A stretch of DNA of 52,332 bases from Ruminococcaceae bacterium UBA1425 (GCA_002329365.1 DCUB01000005.1:1-52332); one strand, 5' to 3'. Positions 1 through 8,514 are shown, numbered from the stretch's first letter. The notes: a model not told the origin generated them from the sequence alone. Translations and numbers: made by a program.

Positions 1-54
1 ATCAGTGTTTTGAATCACAAATATGTATGAGTCAAGATTTTGATGTTACAGTAG

Positions 55-74
55 GGAACGGTCTTGACCGTTCC
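55..74. repeat. Intergenic palindrome, family A, copy 1
   Basis: Perfect inverted repeat GGAACGGTC-TT-GACCGTTCC in the context GTAGG...GCAAG. The same 20-mer recurs exactly at 4107-4126 and 16408-16427, and imperfectly at 3912-3931. All copies lie between genes. It can fold into a 9-bp hairpin but has no T tract here, so it looks like a dispersed REP-like element rather than a terminator. Confidence 0.85.
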
Positions 75-178
75 GCAAGGCATGAATGCAGGTTAGTTTC
101 CTCAAAAACGTAAACACATTCTCGCACGTTTAATAAAACGTTCACTAAAAATCCGGACAATCAGGGGAGGTATTTTCT

Positions 179-736
179 ATGCCGTACACAAGGGAAAAGG
201 CTTATGAACTGCTTACAAAATACAACAAAGGCGAATTTCATTTAACGCACGCCCGTATAGTCGAGGATGTGATGAGGTGGTTTGCCGGAAAGCTCGGCTA
301 CGGTGACGAAAAGGATTTCTGGGGCATTGTCGGGCTTCTACATGACCTTGATTTTGAGGAGTTTCCCGAAGAGCACTGCATAAAGCAACAGGAACTGATG
401 CGCGAAAACGGCGTTGACGAGCGGATTATTCGCGCGACGGCGAGCCACGGCTACGGGCATACGGTGGACATCATGCCGGAGCACGAGATGGAAAAGGTGC
501 TGTACGCTACAGACGAGCTGACGGGGCTTATCGGCGCCGTCGCTATTATGCGTCCGTCAAAAAGCGTTAAAGACCTTGAGGTAAAATCCGTAATGAAAAA
601 ATTTAAGGATAAAAAGTTTGCCGCGGGCTGCTCCCGCGAGGTTATTGAAAGCGGCGCCGCCATGCTCGGCTGGGAGCTGAATTACCTTATTGAGCAGACC
701 ATACTAGCAATGAGATCAAGCGAGGCAGTGAAATAA
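179..736 (+). CDS. HD-domain phosphohydrolase-like protein
   Basis: The protein has 185 residues, no signal peptide and no membrane segment, so it should be cytosolic. It carries the HD-superfamily metal-binding pattern: His24, the His55-Asp56 pair in LLHDLD, further histidines at 90 and 94 (ASHGYGHT), and Asp112 in ATDEL. Members of this superfamily are metal-dependent phosphohydrolases, often acting on nucleotides or phosphoesters; the substrate cannot be told here. The ATG at 179 follows a good ribosome binding site (GGGGAGG, 163-169). Its stop overlaps the tcdA start by one base (TAATG), so the two are translationally coupled. The family assignment is firm and the specific role is unknown. 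Confidence 0.85.
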   Translation: MPYTREKAYELLTKYNKGEFHLTHARIVEDVMRWFAGKLGYGDEKDFWGIVGLLHDLDFEEFPEEHCIKQQELMRENGVDERIIRATASHGYGHTVDIMPEHEMEKVLYATDELTGLIGAVAIMRPSKSVKDLEVKSVMKKFKDKKFAAGCSREVIESGAAMLGWELNYLIEQTILAMRSSEAVK

Positions 737-1497
737 TGTACAGGCAGTTTTCGAGAACGGAGCTGTTGTTCGGCGCCGGGGCAATGGAAAAGCTGCGCCG
801 AAGCCGCGTCGCGGTGTTCGGCATAGGCGGCGTAGGAGGATATGCCGTCGAGGCGCTCGCGAGAAGCGGCGTGGGGACGTTAGACATCATCGACGACGAC
901 AAAATTTGCATTACGAATATAAACCGCCAGATTTTTGCCACGCACAAAACAGTGGGGCAGTATAAGACCGACGTCGCAAAGGAGCGCATACTCGACATCA
1001 ACCCGCGGGCTGTTGTAAACGCGCACAAATGCTTTTTCATGCCGGAAACGGCGGATTTGTTTGATTTTTCGCAGTATGACTATGTAATCGACGCTATAGA
1101 TACTGTTACGGGGAAAATCGAAATAATAATGAGGGCAAAAAAAACCGGAACGCCTGTGATATCCGCCATGGGAGCGGGGAACAAAACCGACCCGACAGCG
1201 TTCAGGGTTGCCGACATTTACAAAACAAGGATTTGTCCTCTTGCGAGAATAATGCGCCATGAGCTTAAAAAGCGCGGAATAGAAAGTCTGAAGGTAGTTT
1301 ATTCCGAGGAGCCGCCTGTTCGCCCCTCAGGCGACGCTGTCGGCGAATGCCGCGGCAACTGCGTCTGCCCTCCGGGAACGGCGCGAAACTGCTCCGTCCG
1401 CCGCGACATACCCGGCTCAAACGCGTTTGTGCCGTCCGTCGCGGGGCTTATAATAGCAGGAGAAGTTATAAAGGATTTAACAGGCTGCAAGGATTGA
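736..1497 (+). CDS. tcdA: tRNA threonylcarbamoyladenosine dehydratase (TcdA/CsdL, ThiF-E1 family)
   Basis: This 253-residue member of the ThiF/MoeB/E1 superfamily uses ATP to cyclise t6A37 to ct6A in tRNAs reading ANN codons (family knowledge). Visible features are the nucleotide-binding glycine motif GIGGVGG (residues 29-35), the following DDD acidic stretch, NINRQ, and the C-terminal segment FVPSVAGLIIAGEVIKDL typical of TcdA. A Cys cluster (GECRGNCVCPPG...C, about residues 201-215) sits where clostridial homologues carry extra cysteines. ATG overlaps the stop of the HD gene by one base. A terminator overlaps its 3' end. Length is normal for the family. Confidence 0.93.
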   Translation: MYRQFSRTELLFGAGAMEKLRRSRVAVFGIGGVGGYAVEALARSGVGTLDIIDDDKICITNINRQIFATHKTVGQYKTDVAKERILDINPRAVVNAHKCFFMPETADLFDFSQYDYVIDAIDTVTGKIEIIMRAKKTGTPVISAMGAGNKTDPTAFRVADIYKTRICPLARIMRHELKKRGIESLKVVYSEEPPVRPSGDAVGECRGNCVCPPGTARNCSVRRDIPGSNAFVPSVAGLIIAGEVIKDLTGCKD

Positions 1498-1522
1498 ACT
1501 CCCTGCAGCCTGTCGGTTTTTT
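1480..1522 (+). terminator. Rho-independent terminator of the HD-tcdA operon
   Basis: Stem ACAGGCTGCA (1480-1489) pairs with TGCAGCCTGT (1504-1513), followed by a T-rich run at 1516-1522. The left arm lies within the last codons of tcdA. It also separates this operon from the convergent DUF4003 gene. Confidence 0.88.
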
Positions 1523-1539
1523 ATACCTTTTTTACATCG

Positions 1540-2532
1540 TCATGTCGTGGACGCTCCGGCGGCAGCGACAGACGACGCGTTGGCGGCGGCTATTGCGGCG
1601 AACACGGCGGCCTGCTGCGCTACAATCATCGAAATCGTGCTGTTTAAGGCTGCCGTCTGCAAGACTGCGTTGTTTTCGTTCCCGCCCTGCGCCAGCATGA
1701 CGGCGTACATAAGACGCTGCTTTTTGCCCGCGCCGAATGCGCTGAAACCTTTTTGAGTTGAAAGAAACCCGTCGATTTCAACGATATCGCTTGCGGCGGC
1801 GTTCAGGTCAACCGCCGAAGCCGCAATTACGCCGAGTGTCGGAAGCTCGTAGTTCGTGCCGTAGCTGCAGCCACGTTCTTTCAGCAATCGGTACAAATCA
1901 AGAACCCTTCGGCACTTTTCGTCGGCGCTTCCGTCGCAGAGCGCCAGAACATGGCTGAGCGACTGGACGGAGTTCCGCATTAAAAAGCTCGGCTTTAATA
2001 TCGTATAGCATCTCTCGATTTCATCTAAAAGCTGTTCGTCGCCGCGCGGCGACAATGCGAGAATAACGGCAAACGCGCCGTCCTCGCCGGAGGTAATCAG
2101 GGGGTGCGTTGCTTTCATTTCATTGTAAATCTCTTTTGCCCTGACGGCTACCTGCTCGTATTCGCAGGTGCGCGACAACTGCGCGGCAATTATCGCCGCG
2201 GCAGGAAGATATGTAGACAAAAGATGCCGTTTTTTTAAAAGCTCGTAAATCGTAAGACTGTTGTCGAGAGTTGTTTCGGGCGCTCCGCTTACGGCAAGCA
2301 TGGCTGCATATGGCAACCTTGCGGTACTTCGGAAGTATGAAAGAATCCCTGCGTTCTTCTTTAACAGCGCGACGCAGTGTTTCAGCTCGTCGCAGTCGGC
2401 GGTTTTCCCCTTAGACGTGTAGATTTGCGCGCAAAGGGGGTACATGTATGAGCTTTCCCACTTAAAGCACTTTTTGATTATGTCTCTGTTTTCAATGAAT
2501 TTCTCGCACCTGCTCTGTATTTTATAGTCCAT
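1540..2532 (-). CDS. DUF4003 family protein
   Basis: The product is 330 residues from the chosen start. It resembles the DUF4003 family (KKCFKWE near the N terminus, LCAQIYTSKGK, YFRSTARLPYAAML, RAKEIYNEMKATHPLITSGEDGAFAVILAL), whose function is unknown. It is helical and soluble, with an Ala-rich tail (final 35 residues). An upstream in-frame ATG at 2574 would add 14 residues, but the ribosome binding site GAGAGG sits 10 nt before the ATG at 2532, so I prefer the internal start. The gene is single, facing tcdA across a terminator, with its own candidate promoter. Confidence 0.8.
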   Translation of the reverse strand: MDYKIQSRCEKFIENRDIIKKCFKWESSYMYPLCAQIYTSKGKTADCDELKHCVALLKKNAGILSYFRSTARLPYAAMLAVSGAPETTLDNSLTIYELLKKRHLLSTYLPAAAIIAAQLSRTCEYEQVAVRAKEIYNEMKATHPLITSGEDGAFAVILALSPRGDEQLLDEIERCYTILKPSFLMRNSVQSLSHVLALCDGSADEKCRRVLDLYRLLKERGCSYGTNYELPTLGVIAASAVDLNAAASDIVEIDGFLSTQKGFSAFGAGKKQRLMYAVMLAQGGNENNAVLQTAALNSTISMIVAQQAAVFAAIAAANASSVAAAGASTT

Positions 2533-2580
2533 ATATTCATATCCTCTCAGAACCAAATATTTAATTATTTGCATACATTT

Positions 2581-2608
2581 ATTATACTATAATTTCCGAA
2601 AAAATCAA
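2581..2608 (-). promoter_or_regulatory. Candidate sigma-A promoter of the DUF4003 gene
   Basis: On the minus strand, TTGATT (2608-2603) and TATAAT (2586-2581) are separated by 16 bp. The -10 is perfect and the -35 has two mismatches. It lies about 50 nt upstream of the chosen start. Confidence 0.5.
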
Positions 2609-2717
2609 ACTGCAAATGGTGAAATACACGACAAAGTATGACAATCCGTAAATTGTTTTAATAAATAATGAGCTTGTAATGGTAATATTATGTATCTTGA
2701 AAAAAGGGAGTGTTATA

Positions 2718-3799
2718 ATGAACGATACCGGCTAAAACATCACGTTCACTGCGGACGAAGCGGCAGTGAGGACAAATGCAAGAAAAAGCCTTGAAATAAT
2801 CCTTTCGGAGGACATGCGGCAGGGAGGATACATCACTCTTCCCGAAGCTCTCCGCGCCCTGCGTCAGGCGAACTCGGAAAACACAAATACCGATATCGTC
2901 CTTATCATGGACGGCGTTTTCCGGCTTTCCGAAACACTTATACTCGATGAGCGCGACGGCGAGCGGACAGGCAGGACGACATTTACAAACAACAGGATTT
3001 CCGACGGCGGACTTCACTATCTCGGCTCTGCCGCCGTGTGGACGGGCAACAGCGGGCAAAATACCGTATCACACAACGAGATTTCCGGCGGCTTCCAGTG
3101 GGCAATCTCCGCCGGCTGGAGATGGAGCTTTTTCCCGCTTCTCCGAGCCGCGACAACCACATAGAGTATAACTGCATTCACGACCTCGGTACAGGAGTTC
3201 TCGGCACTCACGGCGCAATTTATATTCTCGGCACATCACCCGGTACGGTTATCAGAAACAACTACATTCTGCGCGTTTTTTCAAACAAGTTCTGGGGAGC
3301 GGGGGAGGGTATCATACTCGACAACGGCTGCGCCGGAGTCCTTATAGAAAACAATGTCGTAGACGGTGCTTCCGCAGGCGGCTGGGGCTGCAACTTCAAC
3401 TGCTTCGGGAATATGATAATAAACAATCTGTTCCTCTACGGCGACAAGTTCCAGCTCACGCGCTACGACGACGCGCCGGACACGCCTAATCCGCCTCCGA
3501 ACGGCGAGATTTTTACACGCAACGCCGTTGTCTTGCGGGATTCGCCGCTGTATCTCGAGGAACACTCGTACTCCCACGCCACCTGCTGGGACTATAACCT
3601 CTACTGGAACGAAACGGGAGAGGTGCGCTTTATGGCGGACAGCCCCGAGGAGTGGCACGAGAAGGGGCATGACGTAAATTCCGTTATTGCGGACCCGCTT
3701 TTCACCTCAAAGGAAAACGGCGTTTACACCTTCCGCCCCGACTCGCCTATATACAAAACGGGCTATAAGGACATTGAACTAAGTAATGTTGGAGTGTAA
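2718..3799 (+). pseudogene. Decayed right-handed parallel beta-helix gene
   Basis: The original ATG is probably 2718, behind GGGAG at 2706-2710. Codon 6 is TAA (2733-2735), after which the same frame continues as a recognisable start of a beta-helix protein (YITLPEALRALRQAN, VFRLSETLILDERDG). That frame then jumps directly to helix-rung sequence (RTTFTNNRISDGG), suggesting that a large internal piece has been lost. Near 3129-3133 the frame changes: adding one T to the TTTTT run joins SAGWRWSFF to PASPSRDNHIEYNCIHDLG, the typical continuation of this family. The remainder (GAIYILGTSPGTVIRNNYI...) is intact to the stop at 3799. So one nonsense codon, one -1 frameshift and one likely deletion are visible. 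Family members are usually secreted polysaccharide-acting proteins; this copy should be inactive. Confidence 0.8.
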
Positions 3800-3824
3800 G
3801 GAACAAACAGCAGGCGCGTTTACT

Positions 3825-3850
3825 GTCATTCTGAGCGCAGCGAAGAATCT
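3825..3850. repeat. TCATTCTGAG...GAAGAATCT element
   Basis: The segment GTCATTCTGAGCG-CAGCGAAGAATCT forms an imperfect inverted repeat (ATTCT/AGAAT arms). This phrase is familiar from intergenic regions of many unrelated bacterial genomes. There is one copy in this window; its role is unknown. Confidence 0.55.
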
Positions 3851-3911
3851 TTCGGCTTTACGTTTTTGCCAACATCCCGAGATAGTATAAGGGAATGCAT
3901 CAAAAAATTAC

Positions 3912-3931
3912 GGAACAGTCAAGACCGTTCC
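3912..3931. repeat. Intergenic palindrome, family A, imperfect copy
   Basis: GGAACAGTC-AA-GACCGTTCC has one arm mismatch and a central AA instead of TT, so it is the family A palindrome read from the other strand with one substitution. A half-element (GCAGGGATTTGCCTTGACCG then TTCC) follows at 3969-3992. Confidence 0.75.
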
Positions 3932-4106
3932 GTACGATTGTTTTTTCGCTCGCTTAGGAAAACTACAAGCAGGGATTTGCCTTGACCGTTCCTGGTTTTG
4001 ATACAGCCGCTGTATTGAAAACTGCTTTTAATTGCGAAATGCCGGGCGCCGGAAAACCGCAAAAATCAATGTCTGAATAAAATATGAATTCTCATTTTCC
4101 GAGTAG

Positions 4107-4126
4107 GGAACGGTCTTGACCGTTCC
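4107..4126. repeat. Intergenic palindrome, family A, copy 2
   Basis: Exact copy of the 20-mer at 55-74, including the flanks GTAGG upstream and GCAAG downstream, making about 29 identical bases. Confidence 0.85.
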
Positions 4127-4281
4127 GCAAGCAAGTTTTATTCCCTCAGTCAAACATTGAAATGAGTCGAACGCTTCCGTAGGGGCGCCCCTATGCAGGG
4201 AATATTATTGATTTAAGCCAGACATTGCTCTTTTAACTTGTTCTCATTGGTGCGCCGTCACTGTACAGGGCGGTTTATATA

Positions 4282-4315
4282 TTTACAGGGCACGCATTTA
4301 TGCGTGCCCTGTAAA
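4282..4315. repeat. 15-bp hairpin, family B, copy 1
   Basis: TTTACAGGGCACGCA (4282-4296), loop TTTA, and a perfect complement to 4315. It lies 20 bp downstream of the stop of the minus-strand lipoprotein gene and could serve as its transcript end, but no T run follows on that strand. It is related to the hairpin at 16314-16343 (shared ACGCA-TAAA/TTTA-TGCGT core). Confidence 0.75.
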
Positions 4316-4334
4316 AGTTAAGCTATTATATCTG

Positions 4335-5186
4335 TTACCACTCGAAATCGTAGAAATGATAGTCGGCAAGAACCTTTGCGGCACCCGAGCCGAGGAAAAC
4401 CCTTACGTCAATTATGTGGTCAAGCTTAATGCACTCGTTTGTTACGGGATTATAAGTGAGCTTAGCCGTACCCTGGAAGGAGCAGTAAGCGTTATCGGTG
4501 TTGACACCGGGTAATTTTTTTGCATATTCGACGACCTCGCCGATATCGATTACGTCAAACATCCTGCCGTGCCAGCTTGTTACCGAATACGGGTTGTCGA
4601 TTTTCATATAAGGGTCTTTTTCCTGCTGAAGCGAAATGGTTATAACATAGTTGTCGCCGACTTTTTCGCATTTCGCGCTTGTTATCTTGCTCGTATCGGT
4701 AAGGACGCAGCCTACCTTGTGTGCCTCGGAGGTGGGAAGCGCAAACCATTTCGCGTGAGTGCCTTTTGTATGCGTGCCGGGTTCGGATTCCTGCTGTGTT
4801 TCAAGGACGCTGCCGGCCGCTTTGCTGAGGACTGAATATGTCAGGCCGCCCATGTCGACGTTGCTGACAGTCTGCCAGTCGTTGCTGACGTACTTCGGCA
4901 TATCAACCTTAACCTTGTTGACAACCGCCGTATATGCCGCGAGTATTTCCTGCTTGCCCTCGGGCAGCTTTACCTCCGCCGCTTCTGTTTCTGTTTCGGA
5001 AACGGCCTCGGTCTCTGAGACGGCTTCGGTTCCGTCGGCAAGAGTCGTTTCTTCCGTTAATTCTTCTGTGGTCAGTTCAACAGTGGTATCCTCTGTTACG
5101 GTGGTTTCGGCAGGCTCATCCTTGCCGCATGCCGCAAGGGAGAATACTAAAACAAGCGCAGAGAGAATTGCTAAGGTTTTTTTCAT
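4335..5186 (-). CDS. Secreted lipoprotein of unknown function
   Basis: The protein is 283 residues: a signal peptide with lipobox LAAC and lipidated Cys20, a Thr/Glu-rich linker (about residues 24-72, with two ETEAVSET-like repeats), then a globular domain of roughly 200 residues that I do not recognise. The ATG at 5186 has AGGAGG seven bases upstream. It lies 27 bp after rocD on the same strand and may be co-transcribed with it. The domain contains WHGRMFDVIDIGEVVEYA and ends in ADYHFYDFEW. It should be anchored to the outer face of the membrane; nothing in the sequence reveals a ligand or activity. Confidence 0.8.
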   Translation of the reverse strand: MKKTLAILSALVLVFSLAACGKDEPAETTVTEDTTVELTTEELTEETTLADGTEAVSETEAVSETETEAAEVKLPEGKQEILAAYTAVVNKVKVDMPKYVSNDWQTVSNVDMGGLTYSVLSKAAGSVLETQQESEPGTHTKGTHAKWFALPTSEAHKVGCVLTDTSKITSAKCEKVGDNYVITISLQQEKDPYMKIDNPYSVTSWHGRMFDVIDIGEVVEYAKKLPGVNTDNAYCSFQGTAKLTYNPVTNECIKLDHIIDVRVFLGSGAAKVLADYHFYDFEW

Positions 5187-5213
5187 TAAAATGCCTCCTG
5201 TCGAGTATTTTTG

Positions 5214-6404
5214 TTATTCGAACGATCTTCGGATTCTTTCGGCCACATCGTCAAGCTGCTCGTATGTTACGATGATGGGCGGCGCGAAACGAATCGTCCG
5301 TTCGTGCGTTTCCTTGGCGAGAACACCGTTATGTATAAGCTTTTTGACATAAGGCGCGGCGTCCGTATCAAACTCCACACCAATAAGCAGACCCTTTCCG
5401 CGGATGTCAACAATATGAGGATTTTTAACGGTGCGGAGCTTATCAATAAAACACCTGCCCTTTTCACGCGCCTGTTCGGGATAATTATCCCTGACGAGTA
5501 TCTCCATTGCCTTTAACGCGACGGCGCAGGAAAGCGGGTTGCCGCCGAAGGTGGAGCCGTGAGAGCCGGGCTCATAGACGCCCAGGATATCCTTGTCCGC
5601 GGTAACGGCGGAAACAGGCATTACGCCGCCGCCGAGAGCCTTGCCGAGAACGTAAATATCCGGCTCGACATCCTCGTGCATGCAGGCGAACATTTTGCCC
5701 GTTCGCGCAAAGCCTGTCTGAACCTCGTCGGCGATGAAAAGAACCTTGTGCCTTGTGCAGATTTCGCGCACGCTTTTTATATAGCCGTCGGGCGGGACTA
5801 TTACGCCTGCCTCGCCCTGAATAGGCTCGGCTAAAAAGGCTACGGTGTTTTCGGTTATCGCTGCCTCAAGCGCCGCGGCGTTGCCGTATTCCACCTTGAC
5901 AAAACCCGGCGTAAACGGTGCGAAGCCGTCCCTTGCCGAGTTGTCGGTGCTCATTGTGACAATAGTTATGGTTCTGCCGTGAAAATTGTTTTTACAGACT
6001 ATTATTTCCTGTTTGCCGTCGGGCACACCCTTGACGAACGAGCCCCAGCGGCGCGCTGTTTTCAGGGCGGTTTCAACCGCCTCGGCTCCCGTGTTCATTG
6101 GAAGCGTGAGCTCCTTGCCCGTTAACCGGCAAAGCCTTTCGCAAAAATCGCAAAGCACGGTGTTGTGAAAAGCGCGCGACGTCAGCGTGACCTTTTCAAG
6201 CTGCTCCTTTGCCGCGTCGACTATCTCGGGGTGGAGGTGGCCGAAATTAAGAGCGGAATATGCGCTGAGCATGTCGTAGTAGGCTTTGCCCTCGGCGTCG
6301 TAGACCATTACTCCCTGTGCTTTTTCTATTACCACTTCCTTCGGAGCGTAATTGTGTGCGCTGTAAAGATTTGTTTTTCTGATAACTTCCCGGGACTCTG
6401 ACAA
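5214..6404 (-). CDS. rocD: Ornithine aminotransferase (class III PLP aminotransferase)
   Basis: The enzyme transfers the delta-amino group of ornithine to 2-oxoglutarate, giving glutamate-5-semialdehyde, linking arginine/ornithine and proline metabolism. Length (396 residues from the TTG start) and sequence fit ornithine aminotransferase: TNLYSAHNYAPKEVVIEKAQG at the N terminus, NTGAEAVETALK, the PLP-binding DEVQTG, and the Schiff-base lysine in GKALGGG. I chose TTG at 6404 because GGAGA lies nine bases before it; the ATG at 6425, seven codons upstream in frame, has no ribosome binding site. Other class III aminotransferases are possible but less likely. A lipoprotein gene follows after 27 bp. 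Confidence 0.88.
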   Translation of the reverse strand: MSESREVIRKTNLYSAHNYAPKEVVIEKAQGVMVYDAEGKAYYDMLSAYSALNFGHLHPEIVDAAKEQLEKVTLTSRAFHNTVLCDFCERLCRLTGKELTLPMNTGAEAVETALKTARRWGSFVKGVPDGKQEIIVCKNNFHGRTITIVTMSTDNSARDGFAPFTPGFVKVEYGNAAALEAAITENTVAFLAEPIQGEAGVIVPPDGYIKSVREICTRHKVLFIADEVQTGFARTGKMFACMHEDVEPDIYVLGKALGGGVMPVSAVTADKDILGVYEPGSHGSTFGGNPLSCAVALKAMEILVRDNYPEQAREKGRCFIDKLRTVKNPHIVDIRGKGLLIGVEFDTDAAPYVKKLIHNGVLAKETHERTIRFAPPIIVTYEQLDDVAERIRRSFE

Positions 6405-6524
6405 AAACCGACATCTCCAATTCATATAATCTAACTAATTAAGTTTATCACAAGTTTATTGTTTTGTAAAGGCGGCTGAAATGCTTTTTCACAGCAAAAA
6501 AATGAAAAAGTTATATAAAAACCC

Positions 6525-6553
6525 TTGCATTGTCTGTTGCTGAGTGATATAAT
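6525..6553 (+). promoter_or_regulatory. Sigma-A promoter of rpsB-tsf
   Basis: TTGCAT (6525-6530), 17-bp spacer, TATAAT (6548-6553). It lies about 115 bp upstream of rpsB and points away from rocD. Confidence 0.8.
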
Positions 6554-6667
6554 CTTTTGGCAAAACGCACGGACGGGTGTTCGGCGTGCCGGTGCGGGGG
6601 TGTGATGTTGCCCTCCGTTGCACGCACAATCAGCCCGCCGGAGGTAAAACTAAAGGAGGAAAAATCA
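6554..6667 (+). promoter_or_regulatory. Structured rpsB 5' leader (candidate autoregulatory site)
   Basis: The roughly 100-nt G+C-rich leader contains CCTCCG (6612-6617), which can pair with GGGGG (6596-6600), with CGGAGG (6639-6644) or with the true ribosome binding site AGGAGG (6654-6659). Mutually exclusive pairings of this sort would suit translational feedback by ribosomal protein S2, which autoregulates rpsB in several bacteria. No known leader family is clearly matched. Confidence 0.35.
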
Positions 6668-7399
6668 ATGTCAGTAGTATCAATGAAGCAATTGCTCGAA
6701 GCGGGCGTCCATTTCGGACACCAGACAAGAAGATGGAACCCCAAAATGGCTCCCTACATCTTTACGGAGCGCAACGGCATCTACATCATCGACCTTCAGA
6801 AAACCGTAAAGAAGCTTGAGGAAGCCTATATGTTCATCCGCGACATCGCGGCAAACGGCGAAGAGGTTCTTTTTGTCGGCACAAAGAAGCAGGCGCAGGA
6901 TTCCGTCCGCGAGGAAGCAATCCGTTGCGGCATGCCCTTTGTAAACGCCCGCTGGCTCGGCGGAATGCTCACAAACTTCGGCACCATCCAAAAAAGAATC
7001 AGAAGGCTTGCCCAATTGCAGGCAATGGAAGCCGACGGCACCTTTGAGCTTCTTCCCAAAAAGGAAGTCATCAAGCTTAAGCTTGAAATCGAAAAGCTCG
7101 AAAAGTTCATGGGCGGCATCACGGAAATGAGACGTCAGCCCGCCGCTATGTTTATAGTTGACCCCCGCAAGGAGAGAATAGCCGTCGCCGAGGCAAAGAA
7201 GCTTAATATCCCGATAGTCGCCATTGTCGACACAAACTGCGACCCCGACGAAATTGACTATGTCATCCCCGGCAACGACGACGCGATCCGTGCCGTTAAG
7301 CTTATCGCCGGCGCGATGTCGGACGCGGTTGTTGAGGGCAGGCAGGGCGAGCAGCTCGCGACAGAGCCCGAACAGGCCGAAGCCGGAGCCGAGCAATAA
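6668..7399 (+). CDS. rpsB: 30S ribosomal protein S2
   Basis: Ribosomal protein S2, 243 residues, with the family hallmarks MKQLLEAGVHFGHQTRRWNP, MAPYIFTERNGIYIIDLQKT, NARWLGGMLTNF, PAAMFIVDPRKERIAVAEA and IPIVAIVDTNCDPD. The ATG at 6668 is preceded seven bases upstream by AAAGGAGGA. The open frame runs further upstream, but that part is leader sequence, not protein. It is followed 24 bp later by tsf, the usual bacterial order, under one promoter and one terminator. The C-terminal tail is Glu/Ala-rich. Confidence 0.98.
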   Translation: MSVVSMKQLLEAGVHFGHQTRRWNPKMAPYIFTERNGIYIIDLQKTVKKLEEAYMFIRDIAANGEEVLFVGTKKQAQDSVREEAIRCGMPFVNARWLGGMLTNFGTIQKRIRRLAQLQAMEADGTFELLPKKEVIKLKLEIEKLEKFMGGITEMRRQPAAMFIVDPRKERIAVAEAKKLNIPIVAIVDTNCDPDEIDYVIPGNDDAIRAVKLIAGAMSDAVVEGRQGEQLATEPEQAEAGAEQ

Positions 7400-7423
7400 T
7401 ACAGATAACAGGAGGGTAATATA

Positions 7424-8350
7424 ATGGCATTTACCGCTAAAGACGTGCAGGCGCTGCGCGAGCAGACCGGCGCGGGAATGATGGACTGCAAAAAGGCTCT
7501 TCAGGAGTCAGACGGCGACATGGAAAAGGCAATAGACTTCCTTCGTGAAAAGGGACTTGCCGCCGCCGCCAAAAAGGCTGGCAGAATTGCCGCCGAGGGC
7601 GCCGTTCTCGCCTACAACGACGAGGCAAATAAGATAGGCGTATTAGTAGAGGTCAACTCCGAAACAGATTTCGTCGCGAAGAATCAGGTATTCCAGGATT
7701 TCGTTCTGAGCATCGCGAAGACAATAGCCGGGGAGAATCCCGTCGACGTCGAGGCTCTCAAATCAATGAAGCTTTCAGGCAGCGACAGAACGGTTCAGGA
7801 AAACCTTCAGGACAAGATTCTTACAATAGGCGAAAATATAAATATCCGCCGTTTCGTCAGGGTTGAGGGCGTAGTGTCCACATATGTCCACGCGGGCGGA
7901 AGCGTCGGCGTCATGGTACAGTTCGAGACCGACGACGCCGCGGCGGCGACGGACGCGTTCAAGGTTATGGGCAAGGACGTGGCAATGCAGATAGCTTCCA
8001 TGAACCCGCTTTATCTCAATCCCGCGGCTGTTCCCGCAGACGTTATCGAGCATGAAAAGGGCATCATCCTCGCGCAGATGGAAGAGGACGAGAAGATGAA
8101 GTCAAAGCCCGAAAAGGTCAAGGAAGGCATTGTATCCGGCAGAATAAACAAGTATTACAAGGAGTTCTGCCTTCTTGAACAGGCGTTCGTCAAGGACGAC
8201 GGCATAAGCGTCGCGAAGTATATCGAAAACACTGCCAAGGAGCTTGGCTCCGCTGTTAAGTGCGTCGGTTTTACACGTTTCGCAAGGGGCGAAGGTCTTC
8301 AAAAGAAAGAAGACAATTTTGCCGACGAAATAGCGAAAATGGTGAAATAA
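7424..8350 (+). CDS. tsf: Translation elongation factor Ts
   Basis: The 308-residue guanine-nucleotide exchange factor for EF-Tu. Visible are the N-terminal UBA-like domain (VQALREQTGAGMMDCKKAL, residues 7-25), the EF-Ts signature around ETDFVAKN, and the dimer-like core domains ending with EIAKMVK. The start ATG has AGGAGGG nine bases upstream. It is co-transcribed with rpsB, and a strong terminator follows within 15 bp of the stop. Confidence 0.98.
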   Translation: MAFTAKDVQALREQTGAGMMDCKKALQESDGDMEKAIDFLREKGLAAAAKKAGRIAAEGAVLAYNDEANKIGVLVEVNSETDFVAKNQVFQDFVLSIAKTIAGENPVDVEALKSMKLSGSDRTVQENLQDKILTIGENINIRRFVRVEGVVSTYVHAGGSVGVMVQFETDDAAAATDAFKVMGKDVAMQIASMNPLYLNPAAVPADVIEHEKGIILAQMEEDEKMKSKPEKVKEGIVSGRINKYYKEFCLLEQAFVKDDGISVAKYIENTAKELGSAVKCVGFTRFARGEGLQKKEDNFADEIAKMVK

Positions 8351-8363
8351 GCTTTTTTTGTAC

Positions 8364-8396
8364 GAGCTGTCCGGGTAACCGGGCGGCTCTTTTTTT
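8364..8396 (+). terminator. Rho-independent terminator of rpsB-tsf
   Basis: GAGCTGTCCGG pairs, with two G-U pairs, to CCGGGCGGCTC across a short loop, followed by seven T residues (8390-8396). Confidence 0.92.
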
Positions 8397-8429
8397 GCAG
8401 AATACGCTTGCGGCGTTGCTTCAAAAAGA

Positions 8430-8458
8430 TTGACACTTAAGGGATGTTATGATACTAT
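8430..8458 (+). promoter_or_regulatory. Sigma-A promoter of the secreted hydrolase gene
   Basis: Consensus TTGACA (8430-8435), 17-bp spacer and TACTAT (8453-8458), 57 bp upstream of the ATG at 8515. Confidence 0.75.
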
Positions 8459-8514
8459 TTACATGAATATTTTAATATACGGAAATTCGGCTTTCAGACG
8501 AAAGGAGTTCAGTC

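Larger units (their letters stand above)
3800..4334. other. Gene-free 535-bp interval rich in short palindromes
   Basis: No credible ORF is found between the beta-helix pseudogene and the lipoprotein gene. The interval holds a TCATTCTGAG-type element (3825-3850), an imperfect family A palindrome (3912-3931), a half-element ending CTTGACCGTTCC (3969-3992), an exact family A palindrome (4107-4126), the small palindrome TAGGGGCGCCCCTA (4173-4186) and a 15-bp hairpin (4282-4315). It looks like a sink for dispersed repeats next to a decaying gene. Confidence 0.75.

Noticed and set aside
3800..4334. CRISPR array
   Set aside because: The repeats are palindromes of several types at irregular spacing, not equal repeats with unique spacers, and no cas gene is present.
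6557..6667. In-frame extension of rpsB by 37 codons
   Set aside because: It begins at the transcription start, lacks a ribosome binding site, and S2 homology starts exactly at 6668 behind AAAGGAGGA.
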